Assembly (NCBI RefSeq): GCF_037325665.1
Contig: NC_090261.1
Location: 34,417,973 to 34,481,972, forward strand
Direction: 5' to 3'
Length of the DNA stretch: 64,000 nt
Origin: Littorina saxatilis
Lineage: Eukaryota > Mollusca > Gastropoda > Littorinimorpha > Littorinidae
Part shown: in pieces, positions 1-12,700 of the stretch
How positions within the stretch are numbered: the stretch's first letter is position 1
Layout: every line of letters starts with the position of its first letter
Program-made: the position numbers and the translations under genes
The notes under the pieces: generated by a model
Databases searched by the model: none
Told to the model about the DNA's origin: nothing
What the model saw: the letters and a program-made list of their open reading frames with translations, nothing else

Positions 1-764
1 GAGTTTTTACGCCCTCACGGCTTTTGATGTATGCGTGTTTAGGTGGTATCAGCCATCTGCACTTATGGTAGAATGACCAAGATCTTTAACGTGCCATTGT
101 GGTGACACCCGTAACACGCCGGAACCTCGGCTGTACCCGCGGATAACCGCGGGCTCTGCAGGCTGTTCACCGCGGACAGAAATTGTCAACACGAGTGGTG
201 AGTGTCTGCACAAAATCGTCTCTGCTTTCTCTAAAATAACATATCATTACAAAACTATTGTTTGTACTTCAACCTAAGGTATTATAGCACCCTATCATCG
301 ATTTAATTTTTTCCTTTCATTCGTATGTGAAGGCTGAGCTTCGAGTATTTGTGCATTTCCTGTAAAAAGTGCCAAAATTCTGACTTTACACATTTATTAC
401 GGAAATCCAAGCTTATTAAACAAGTTGCAGTGAATTGGAATGTTGTTACTAATCATTTGTTGACATGTGGCTCAAGTGGTGTTATCTAAAGCCACACGGT
501 TGAGTCGTATTTCTTGAATCTCTGCCGCCACTGAACGATTTTGCGGCTGTGGCCCGCGGGCAGTGCCGGCTGTGGCCCGCGGACAGTGTTTTAAAGTAAA
601 AAGTGGTATTTTCACCACTCTTTGAGTCTTTCAGGGACGATTCAGTGACTCATTTTGAAATTGAGGTCGTGCGGACTATGACCGATTCAAGAGAAATGTA
701 ATCGGACATTTTTCAAACCTTTTATAAACACAACGATAGCTCATATTTCTATTTTTGATGGCAG
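1..764. other. Upstream stretch without a recognised gene
   Basis: I see no convincing coding exon here. A GC-rich patch at about 543-588 holds two copies of a 23-bp unit (CCGGCTGTGGCCCGCGG plus CAGTG). A related GC-rich patch with CCGCGG motifs lies at about 110-175. The final bases before 765 (TTTTGATGGCAG) could act as a 3' splice site for the zinc-finger exon. Confidence 0.4.
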
Positions 765-1353
765 ATGGAGATCTCGGCAATCACATTGGACAGCTTCCTG
801 GACGTCACTGAGGAGGTGGTAGTTGAAGAAGCGGACGTACCTTCGACTGACTGTGCGACTTCCGAAAACATCAACACCACGCAAGGCAGGCCGTCGTTCT
901 CAAAGCCGTGACCTGGTTCTGTGCCAAGAATGTGGCAATCGTTATAAACAAGAAAAGGCGCTGAAAGAGCACCTGCAAGAAAAACATGCACTGGCACCAG
1001 GGCCGAAATACCGCTGCACTGTGTGCGAGAAGACTTACGCACACGTGGCAGAATACAACAGCCATGTCAATGGTCACAGTGGCCTTAAGCCACATCGATG
1101 CCCAAAATGTGGCCGATCGTACCAAAACAAAAGGAGTCTTGATCGCCATGTGTGCAAGAATGCACCAATACCTGTTCTTGTCTGCAGCACTTGTGGCGGC
1201 ACATTTCCATCGGCACGAATGCTCCGACAACACATGCACAGCCACGACGAAAAGCCGCAGTTCCAATGTCCCGCTTGTCGGATGTACTTCAAGCAGAAAC
1301 AGTCTTTGAGGCGTCATCAAAAGAAAAGGTGCCCAATGGCTTCAAGGGAGTAA
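765..1353 (+). CDS. C2H2 zinc-finger protein, 3' portion, with a frame break near its start
   Basis: The 823-1353 reading frame encodes five C2H2-type fingers: LCQECGNRYKQ..H..H, YRCTVCEKTYA..H..H, HRCPKCGRSYQ (final ligand Cys instead of His), LVCSTCGGTFP..H..H and FQCPACRMYFK..H..C. Linkers resemble the TGEKP type (SGLKP, DEKPQ). Such proteins are normally nuclear DNA-binding factors; the target is unknown. Upstream, an acidic stretch starting at an ATG at 765 (MEISAITLDSFLDVTEEVV) looks coding but lies in another frame and reaches a stop near 910. The finger frame itself has a stop just before 823 and no early Met. A one-base indel, through decay or assembly error, or a missing small intron would explain this. 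Earlier exons, if any, lie before or outside the window. No orthologue is recognised. Confidence 0.65.
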
Positions 1354-1409
1354 ATGCAAACGCGCACTGTGTGGGACAAATTAGTGTTTTATTGCTGCAC
1401 GAAGCAACA

Positions 1410-1790
1410 GTGATTTAATTTCTTTATTTTACAACTTACACATTTCTTTATTTTTTACAACTTACATGTTTTTGTTTAAAATGTCCTGAAGCAAGAAGCA
1501 AACTGTTATTTAATTTCTTTATTTTACAACTTACATGTTTTTGACTGACGGCTAACGGAGTGTGGCGACAGTCCTACATCTCACAAAGTTTTTCTGGTTT
1601 TCTTTGAACCGTGACCATTTTACTTTTCAACCGTGACCGTTCTTCTTTTGTTACACCGCTAGCGTAACTTTTGGTGGCACGCTAAGGCGATCGCGATAGC
1701 CTCATGGATAAAGCATCTGCCTTCGGAGCAGAAGATTCCACTGAGGTGCGACCCCTCGCAAGCTCGTTTTTTTGTTTAATCCAAGTGAGG

Positions 1791-1830
<40 letters not shown>

Positions 1831-2095
1831 CCGCAGGTGAAACGCAAAGAGGGAGATAAACATGTCGGGGGTCAAGCACTCGGCCGGCAGTCCACGCCCG
1901 TCAGGAGGGTCATTTCTTGTTGTTTAATATGTCCTGAAGCAAGAAGCAAACTGTGATTTAATTTCTTTATTTTAAAACTTACATGTTTTTGTTGAAAATG
2001 TCATGAAGCAAGAAGCAAACTGTTATTTAATTTCTTTATTTTACAACGTACATGTTTTTGTTTAAAATGTCATGAAGCAAGAAGCAAACGGTTAT
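1410..2095. repeat. AT-rich ~70-bp tandem repeat, interrupted by an insertion
   Basis: Units of about 70 bp contain GAAGCAAGAAGCAAACTG and TTTCTTTATTTTACAAC. They recur at about 1410-1540 and again at 1925-2095. The two blocks are separated by about 380 bp holding a tRNA-like sequence and a (GA)n run, so a SINE-like insertion probably split the array. Confidence 0.6.
1690..1765 (+). repeat. tRNA-Arg-like SINE head or tRNA pseudogene
   Basis: An anticodon arm can be read: TCTGC, loop CTTCGGA (anticodon TCG), GCAGA. An A-box-like GCCTCATGGATAAAGC precedes it. The T arm is degenerate (GTGCGACCCC instead of GGTTCGAATCC), so this is a tRNA-derived repeat head or dead tRNA. A (GA)n run follows at 1794-1829. 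Confidence 0.5.
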
Positions 2096-2840
2096 TGACA
2101 AATTATGTTTAGTAAGAACGATTAAAGACTTTGTTTACAAACATTCCTTTTATATATGTTTATAGAACATACATGTATAAAGAGAACACACACACAACAT
2201 GGTTATGCCCAATTGACATCATCGCAAAGTAGTAATCACATGGAACATGAAGTGTGTGGTATCACATGAATTTTATCTTGCACATAGTATCTTAAATTAT
2301 ATGCAAAATATCTGAAACACTCACACCACTCTTACACGAGATTATACATTCTCTGTGTTATCTTATATTAATTGATTTCTGTTTACTCGTAATTAACATA
2401 TTATGGAATACAATAAAATGCACAAAGCAAACAAATTAGAAACGTCCCAAAGACATAAAAAAACAATCACACAATTCTGCATATCTATGTACATCAAAGA
2501 CATGTCATATTACTAGGAATAACAATCACTATGCAATTAATAATCGCACTGGAGTCACAAGAACTTGCCCAAATCAGTACAGAGCGTCCTCCGCATTTGG
2601 GAAGACAAATAATCTCAAACACTACACTTTCACACACACGTATCAACCCAGATACATTGATTTGCGAAAACTTAAACTTACACTGAACGCATTGATGTCG
2701 ACAACAGACATTATGTATTAAAACAGACACAAGTAATTAAAGATATCCACATATTGAATAGAGTAAGGTAGCGTGTGGTTGCTTTAATTGTAATGTCATT
2801 TTCTGACACCAGCTTCTTTTTCAAGTGTGTTATGTTAACC
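2096..2840. other. AT-rich stretch, no feature seen
   Basis: I found no coding exon, RNA gene or clear repeat boundary in this AT-rich segment. Confidence 0.4.
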
Positions 2841-3343
<503 letters not shown>

Positions 3344-3757
3344 CAGAGAGATTCTAGCTACGTATTTCAACTTGCGTTGACTGAGTGTCAGTTACTTGCA
3401 TGTTGTCGGTGAGAGAAAGGTTAGGATAAGATCAACCTGTCTGAGGAATCTATTCAGTTGGAATGATAAGCATTGTTGTCACAGTGTCGGCTATGTTTTC
3501 CATCCGGCCGGCCTCAGCCGTCTCTCTTACAGTCTTTCTCACTCAGTGTCTTATATGTCCCTGTCTGTCCGGCTGTCTGTCTGTCAGTCACTCTCTCTCT
3601 CTCGCTCTCTCTCTGTCTGTCTCTCTCTCTCTGTCTGTCTGTCTGTCTGTCTGTCCCTCTCTCTCTTTATTTCGCTTTCTCCCCTCTGTAATCGAAAGTA
3701 GAGGTTCCAGATTTGTTGTTGTGCGCAGAGTTATCGTTCCCGTCTTTGAATGTCAAA

Positions 3758-6700
3758 ATGGCAGACGACAGCAATGGCAAGCCGACAACAAATGACAATC
3801 GAGGTAATCTGGATGCATCTTTGCTCTGTATTTTTACATTTATGTTGCTCTTGTTCCGTTAGGTTCACAAGTAATAGATTCTGACATTATTTAGATTAAA
3901 AAATGTATTCATTAAATACATCTGCGCCTGTCTGTTCGGTGCCCTGCACGGGTGGGACAGTGAAACTGAAAGTATGAGAACGGTAACAGATGCTGGTAAC
4001 TTGTAATTTCCTTCTTTCTTTACACCTTTCTCTTTGCAACGTGAAACTATCGAGAAAACTCTCTTCCTTGCTACATGTGATAAAGTTGAGTTGTGCTTCT
4101 TGAACCTTTCGTCAGAGTTCTTCCGCTGTCTCCCTGATTTTATTTTTGTGACTCGGAATTACTACTTAGATCTACTACTTACTTGTACTTGTGCGACGAT
4201 TTAGGTTAAAAACCTGTACGCCGATCCACAAAAGTAAGCTGCATACGCGGGGGGGCTAGTAGCAGCTTGGTGTGTAGACACTTGATGTGTCTTTCCAGTG
4301 GCTGTCCAGTCGTGCTTTAAAGCAGTTGACGCTATCAGCTGTCACAACATTGTCGGGCAGGGTGTTCCAGTCTAAGACAACTCTGTCTGCGAAGAAGGCA
4401 CTCCTTACTTTCGACTTTGCAAAGTTTTTAAACAGTTTAAAACCGTTTCCTCTCATGTCCCTTTCAGTGGGTGGGGGTCTGGGTAGATTGGGTTTCTGGG
4501 TAATGTATATACCTTTGAAGGTATTTAAAAGTGTCAATCATATCACCCCTGCGCAAGGTTTCTTTCAGTTTCAGGTTTTCTCCTGCGTTCTTTCGATTTT
4601 CTTGTTAATGCACATTTGTATGAGTGCATCATATTGAGCATTAACCTGTGTTTTTATTTAATGTTGCTGCTCACCGTCGTTTTTCCAAAAACATCTTGCT
4701 TTGATGAATTCAGATGCCAAGACAGAAGTCGAAGAAGAGAAAGAAAACCCAAGTACTGAATCTGATAAGCATGATGGAAAGACAGAAGAGGAGAAACGGA
4801 AAGAAACCGAATTGGAGAAGTACTGGAGAGCTGTTAAAGAGAACCCAATGGACTTCACTGGATGGACTTACCTACTGCAGTTTGTTGAGCAAGAAGTAAG
4901 TCAAAACCGACAAACAACACACACACAGTGCATTTGTAATTCATTGTATCCCCAAAAGACTTCTTGATGTCATTTTGCCTCTCTTGGTCTTACGTTGTAT
5001 TTGTTCAACTACTGTAAAACTGACAGACTCCAGCATTCTCCTACTCCTAGTTAAGGCTTCTGGAACGAATGTTACACTTACACCTTGAATAAACTGGATT
5101 AATTTAATGCCATCATGTAGTTCACTGCACTTGTGTGATATCAGTCACGTACTTGGTGACTCACATAGATCTGTCATGTCTGAGAGTGAACAGGGAGCCT
5201 GTAAAGTTAAAGTAACCTGACACAGCTTAACTATGTGTTTGTGTATTTTCATGTACAACTACAACTACAAGTACAAGTGTCGTTTGTTACAGTGGAACCC
5301 CTGATACAACGAATAATGTAACAAAAACGAATAATAAATGTAACAATTGTTACATTATTCGTGGCGGATGTAGCTTTTCCTTGAAATTGCTATCGAGATT
5401 TTCTCTATAAATATAATTCACCAGGAAACACTAGACTGATAATTATTGTGATGCATACAAATTCGTGCGTAATGATGCGAATGACCCTTCACCCAGTGAG
5501 GTCAAGAACAAAGGGTTTATAAGAGTGTCCAGGAGAAATTATTTTTGCTTTCTTACATTCGAGGTTTTTCTTATCGGGAGACTCCTGATATAAGAAATAT
5601 TTTTTTCTTATGGGAGGAAAAACAAATGTCATCATATTTTTGGAAATTGCATTGCATTATATGCCCGTAGGCAGGTGCATGAATGTGTATGTGATAATGA
5701 ATATTTATGTTTTTAAATGTGCGTGCGAATTAATATGTGTATTTTAATGTGTTATTCCCGACTTGTAATAGGGTTTGGGACATAGCACATGGTGGCCGCC
5801 ATTATTAGCCTCGGCTTTCCCATATATGTGTGTGGGGCTTCAAACCTCCTGTTGAAATACACGTGGAAAAAACACTTTTGGACAGGAATTAAGATAAGTG
5901 TCGTCGCGGTTTTGTTTGCTTGTTTTGGGATGGTTTTTTTTCCGACATCAGGTCTAATCTTTTTCGTTCTGTAACTTGTTCTTTTCTTTGATTCTATGTT
6001 CCTAAACCTTTATTTGTAACTAAAAATGTGTCTAGTTTCTAATGGAGTTCCATATCGATACACACCGACACATATTTTGCAAGCACAAGAAGAGTAATTG
6101 CTATCTGAGTGTAAATATTCAGTCACTCAGTGTGCTGTACAATACCAATGAATAATTATACAAATTAGATTGTTGTTTGCTTTTATAAGATATAATTTCT
6201 GTTTATTGTTTTACCAATATTTTTGTTTGTTACAGGAATAGAACAAAAGGTCAATGAAATCTATTTCTCTAACACAATACGAGCTATGTTAAATCTGCAC
6301 TATGGGATTTATCCATTCTAACAACAGAATATTTATGGAATGTAGTACGAAGGCTACCACAACGCAACAGTCTTAATCTTGTTTCTTTCATTAAACTGGT
6401 AACATTGTTTTTGTACAAGCTCGAAACCGAATTTATATTTCCAAAATAGTGCTGTAATAGGTTTGCCTACTGTGTTTTGTTAAGGATTATTCGGATCTGC
6501 AGGGAATTCATGAAAAACGTTAGACAGCAAATGTGTGTTGTTAACCCGTGATTTGTAAAAACATTTTACAAATCACGTCGAACCTAAAACCGCGATTTGT
6601 AAAAATGTAAAAATATCGCATTCCACAAAGTAATGCATGCCTTTTATTATTATTAATTTTTCTTGTTTAGAGCCTCTACGCTGAGTGGTGGGGGTGGTTT

Positions 6701-9700
6701 TAGATCCACATCCCATTTTGGTGCAATCCCTTTTTGCCCCATCCCATTTTCATGACATTTCACAAACCAAGCGTCATTTTACTAACATGTCATAAACAAT
6801 AGCACGACATCCGATTTGGCCGCCATGCCGTTTGACCGCCATTCCATTTCGCCCCCATCCCATTGTCGCGACACTTTACAAGCCAAGTGTCATTTTACTA
6901 CCGTGTCATAACAATAGCGCGACATCCCATTTGGCCGCCATTCCATTTTTGATTTATTCTTCTTGCCAAGCCTCACTATACTACTATACTGCGTTATTCA
7001 ACTAGGAAGACATTCCGTTTACGCGAAATCCCATTTTTGCCACAATCCAAAATGTCGCGAAATAGGGATGGCGGCGAAATGGGATGATGGCAAAACGGCA
7101 TGGCGACAAAATGAAATGTGGTATGACACGGTGGTAAAATGAGACTTGGCCTGTAAAATGTCGCGAAAATGGGATGGGGGCGAAATAGGATAACGGCGAA
7201 ACGGGACTGCGTCCAAATGGGATGTGGAGTTAATGGTACATGACATGGTGGTAAAATGACACTTGGCCTGTAAAATGTTGCAGAAATGGGCTAACGGCAA
7301 AACGGGATTGCGCCAAAATGGGATGTGGAGCTTATGGTACATGATATGGTGGTAAAATGACACTTGGCCTGTGAAATGTTGCGAAATGGGATGGGGGTGA
7401 AATGGGATAACGGCGAAACGGAACTAATAGATCCCTTGACTTTGGGGTAGCGCGACTCTGTTACTGCTAGCTTTCCACTGGGAGGAAGCGACCCGAATTT
7501 CCAAGCGATGGGACAAAAAAGTAATTACATTTAACCTTCGTGGTTGAAAACGACGTTAAACACCAAATAAAGAAAAAAAGTAATTACATTTATTTTTCTT
7601 AGGCAAAAAAAAAAAAATAGTCTGTTTACGGTATCCTGACCGACCCTATTTTTTCGCCCGACCCTAGACTTTTTTTTGGCATTTGGGAGAAAAAAAATGT
7701 GAAAAAAAGTCTTTGTTTTTTGGCAAAATAACTTTAAAATATTTTTTTGGGAGGAAAAAAAATCCCGACCTACCGACCCTATTTTTTTGCCTATGTTACC
7801 GTAAACAGACTTTTTTTTGGGGGGGGCCTTAATAGATCCCTTCACTTTGGAGATACCGCAACACGGTGGCCTAGTGGTAAGGCGTCCGCCCAGTGAGCGT
7901 GTGGTCGTGGGTTCGAACCCCGGCCGGGTCATACCTAAGACTTTAAAATAGGCAATCTAGTGGCTGCTCCGCCTGGCGTCTGGCATTATGGGGTGAGTGC
8001 TAGGACTGGTTGGTCCGGTGTCAGAATAATGTGACTTGTCAGTTTAAAGGAAAAATTATGTAATGTGGATTGGACGAGTATGGTCTCACTCAGTTCGATT
8101 GACGAAGCAGCAGAGGCATTTTCGGATACCCTAATCATAGCTGCCAACCCTCCCTAGAAAACTGGGAAATTCCCGATTTTATGTCCAGTCCCGGATTTTC
8201 CCGAATAGTGCAAAAGTTTCCCGATTAAAATTGTTTCAAGTATAGTTTAATTTATATAATGACTGGAGTGTATTTTCAAGCGCCTGTACTCGGCGTAGTT
8301 TCACTTCTGAACTCTCGTTCAGCGCGAGGCTTCGTCACACAAACGCTGTGATCAAAATCGAAACTAAACGAGAATAGGCGAGATTTGTGGCTAGCGCATG
8401 CGCTTCAGTCGAATGTGGATGAGAAGCAGAAGAAGAAGCAGCAGCAGACGACCACAAAATGAAGAAAACAACGGTCCAGCGGCCGAAAGTCGGCCCGAAA
8501 GTTCTTGTAAAATTTCAAAAGAGTTACGGCAAACAATAGTATGACTTCATCTCCGAATCGACAAGACGCGGCATACATTCCGCGTTTTGCACCAAGTGCC
8601 GCGAAGATATCAGCATCGGACATGGAGGCCGGGGGGATATTGAAGCTCATTCAAGAACAGCAAAACATGAACGGAACCGGGGGACAGCCGTCGAGAAGAC
8701 GAGAAAGATTACCCAACCGTGACTGTTCGCTTCAGACGTCGATGTTCGAACTATGAACGCTGATCCGTGCCAGTTATGCTGTTGTGAACTGTGATGGCAA
8801 CAGCAATCTCCTTCATACCCCTGGAAGGTGTAGTGTGTTGTGACTTTTGGATTGTGAAATAAACTCAAGGAAGTAACTAACATGAACTATGATTTTGGTG
8901 CTGTTGTGAACTGTGATAGCAAAAGATATCTTCCCCCACACCATTGGAAGATGTGAGTGTCAAGAAGTATGAAATACTGTAGAACTACTAGAAGGAAGCT
9001 TGACGTGCATTGGTAAGTCACTACATCTACTCTCTCTCCAGCTCATTCTTCCTTTTTTGTGACAAAATTTGCTGCCAGAAACTGGCAATTATAATCCTCA
9101 GAATGCACCAGATTGCACCATTTTGCATCCTTTTTTTCAAAAAATTTTCGGGGGGGCATGCCCCCGGACCCCCCTAGCATTCTAGGCGCTTCGCGCCGTC
9201 GGCTTTGCGCCGAGACGCTCATTCCTCCCTGTTTTTATCTGGGAAAAGTTGGCAGCTATGCCTAATGGATATGGTCACACAGTGTATGCCAGTTAAAGAA
9301 ATAACTGTGTGAGAAGCGGATACACCCTGGATGACTGACGGTATTAAATGACTGATTGATAAAAAGAAAAAGATACACACATTAGCAAAATTATTGAATT
9401 CTGTTTGGATCTGGGATTTTTTCCGAAGAATTCGCAATAAATTAACTGATGTTATTCGATTGAGGAAAGCAGAATATTTAAAAGAATTGGATAATCGTGT
9501 TAGTTCACAAGACGTTTTGGTAATAAAGATTGGTGGAAATTAGTAAAGTCGTTTATGTCACGCAAAGGTATGTCTTCAAATGAATTTCCTCCCATCGAAA
9601 ACAATGGCCGTGTTTATTATTCCAAATCCAATGTAGAAAAAGCAACAGTATTCAATTAATGTTTTGTAAAACAATCGGTATTGGATGATGATGATGATGA

Positions 9701-12700
9701 TGAAGTTGCTGAAGTTAGAGAACAGAATACCACCATTGATTTTTTGATTATTGATGCTGCACACGTGCTTACTATGTTGAAGAATCTTGATGTACGCAAA
9801 GCCTCTGGTCCTGATTCTGTTTCAAATAGAGTTCTGGCTGCATGTGCAGATATTATTGCGATGCCACTCACTGCATTATTCAACAGATCTCTCGAAGAAG
9901 CCACAGTTCCTGCAATATGGAAGATAGCTAATGTAATTCCGATATATAAAAAAGGTGAAAAGGAATTATGTTCAAATTACCGACCAATATCACTTCTTAG
10001 CTGTGTAGGTAAAGTTATGGAAAGGTGTGTACATGTTTGCTTATTTGATGGAGTATAATCTGTTGACACCAGTTCAGTCCGGTTTTATTCCATGTGATTC
10101 AACTGTATATCAACTCATTTGTTTGTATAATGATATATGCAAAGCTTTTGATGATAAGATAACATCACAGGCGATTTTCTTTGACGTGTCAAAAGCTTTC
10201 GACAGAGTTTGGCACACGGGTTTGATGAAAAAGTTATACGCTATTGGCATAAGGGGACAGTTGTATTTTTGGTTTGAGAATTATTTGAGGGAAAGAAAAC
10301 AATGTGTTGTGGTAAAAGGTTGTAAGTCACAGTTTTTGCCGGTTTCTGCGGGTGTTCCCCAAGGGTCAGTATTAGGACCTCTCCTCTTTTTACATTTAGT
10401 CAAGTTTTGACTAAATGTTTTAACGTAGAGGGGGAATCGAGACGAGGGTCGTGGTGTATGTGTGTGTGTGTGTGTGTGTCTGTCTGTCTGTCTGTGTGTG
10501 TTTGTAGAGCGATTCAGACTAAACTACTGGACCGATCTTTATAAAGTTTTACATAAGAGTTCCTGGGTATGATATCCCCGGACGTTTTTTTTCTTTTTTT
10601 GGATAAATGTCATTGATGACGTCATATCCGGCTTTTTGTAAAAGTTGAGGCGGCACTGTCACACCCTCATTTTTCAATCAAATTGGTTGAAATTTTGGCA
10701 AATTAATCTTCGACGAAGGCCGGACTTCGGTATTGCATTTCAGCTTGGTGGCTTAAAAATTAATTAATGACTTTGGTCATTAAAAATCTGAAAATTGTAA
10801 AAAAAAATTTATAAAACGATCCAAATTTACGTTCATCTTATTCTTTATCATTTCCTGATTCCAAAAACATATAAATATGTTATATTTGGATTAAAAACAA
10901 GCTCTGAAAATTAAAAATATAAAAATTATGATCAACGTTAAATTTTCGAAATCAATTTAAAAACACTTTCATCTTATTCCTTGTCGGTTCCTGATTCCAA
11001 AAACATATAGATATGATATATTTGGATTAAAAACACGCTCAGAAAGTTAAAACGAAGAAAGGTACAGTAAAGCGTGCTATGAAGCACAGCGCAACCGCTA
11101 CCGCGCCAAACAGGCTCGTCACTTTCACTGCCTTTTGCACTAGCGGCGGACTACGTTCAGTTCCACAGCTTGACTAAATGTAGTAATTTCGCCTTACGCG
11201 ACTTGTTGGTTTATATAAACGACATTGTTGACAATATTGAATCAGTGATTAAACTATTTACAGATGATACCAGCATGTATTTAAGCCTCGATGACCCTTT
11301 CCGTAGAACTGAAATACTTAATTCTGATTTAGGTAAGATTGCAAATTGGGCCATTAAATGGAAAGTGAAATTTAATCAGTCGAAAACAGAGTTAATATCC
11401 TTTTCCGGTCAACGATGTATACATAAATTTCCCCTTGTTTTTGGCGATGTAGCCCTCATAGAAAAAGAAAGTCAAAAACATTTAGGTGTTCTTTTTCAAG
11501 ATAATTGTAAATGGGCCTTAAACATACAGTCTATTGTGGCAACTTGTCGAGTACTTGTGGCTTGTTTAAAATCTTATAAATATAGGCTCAGTCGAAGATC
11601 CCTAGAAGCAATGTATAAATCCTTTATTTTACCTCATTTTGATTATTGCGATGTTGTGTGGGATAATTGTTCAAAGAAGCTTTCAGATGAGCTGGAGAAG
11701 CTGCAACTCGAATCCATTAGAATTATTGTTGGTGCTGTTAAAGGCACTTCACACGAAAAATTGTATACAGAATCTGGCTTTATACCACTTACAGAGCGAA
11801 GACGTCGTCACAAATTAATGCTATATTATAAAATGGTCCACCGCAATGTACCAAATTACCTCAACGTTTTATTGCCACCTCTTGTTTCTGACCTAAATCC
11901 CTACCACCACAGACGCCCACTAGAGCATAAGACTCCCCAGTGTAAATCAGATTTGTACAAGTCATCTTTTATTACACCCCCGGTATAGGGGTGTGTATAG
12001 GATTCGGTCGATGTGTTTGTTTGTTTGTTTGTTTGTGTTCGCATATAGATCTCAAGAATGAACGGACCGATCGTCACCAAACTTGGTGAACAGCTTCTAT
12101 ACATTCCTGAGACGGTCCTTACAAAAATTGGGACCAGTCAAACACACGGTTAGGGAGTTATTGGTGGATTAAGATTCTACAAGGACTTATAGAGGGACAT
12201 ATTAATGGTCAAAGGGAAATAACCTTCTCAGTTGGTGGCAGTGAGAATGGTTATTTCCCTTTGACCAACGTGGATGTTTTTCCTACCTCGGAGGAATTTC
12301 TTGTTCCTTCTGCAACTAGTCTCTGGAATAAGTTGCCTGAAAATATACAACAATGTGATTCTGTTGGTCTGTTCAAGCGACATTTCACAGCTTTTGATAT
12401 TTCAATTCCACCATACACATGTATTACTATTCCCCAAATCGCAAAACTGAAGTTTTGCATTGCAGGTTAAGACTTGGAATGAGTGATTTACAATATGATA
12501 TGTTTAATCGCCACCTAGTAAACAACCCGGAATGTTCTTGTGGTTATTTTGCTGAAACTGTTCTTCACTATTTGCTATCATGTCCCCTGTTTAATGATGC
12601 AAGAACCGCAACAATCGGTACATTAGCTCCAGAATTTGTTAAATATTGACACACTCCTGACAGGTGATTCAAACATTTCCATATTTGAAAATAGTGCTAT

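Noticed and set aside
7855-7930. Functional tRNA gene
   Set aside because: A and B boxes are good but the sequence continues into a SINE body with a matching target duplication at the far end; the same holds for heads at 20342, 27916 and 50110-50167.
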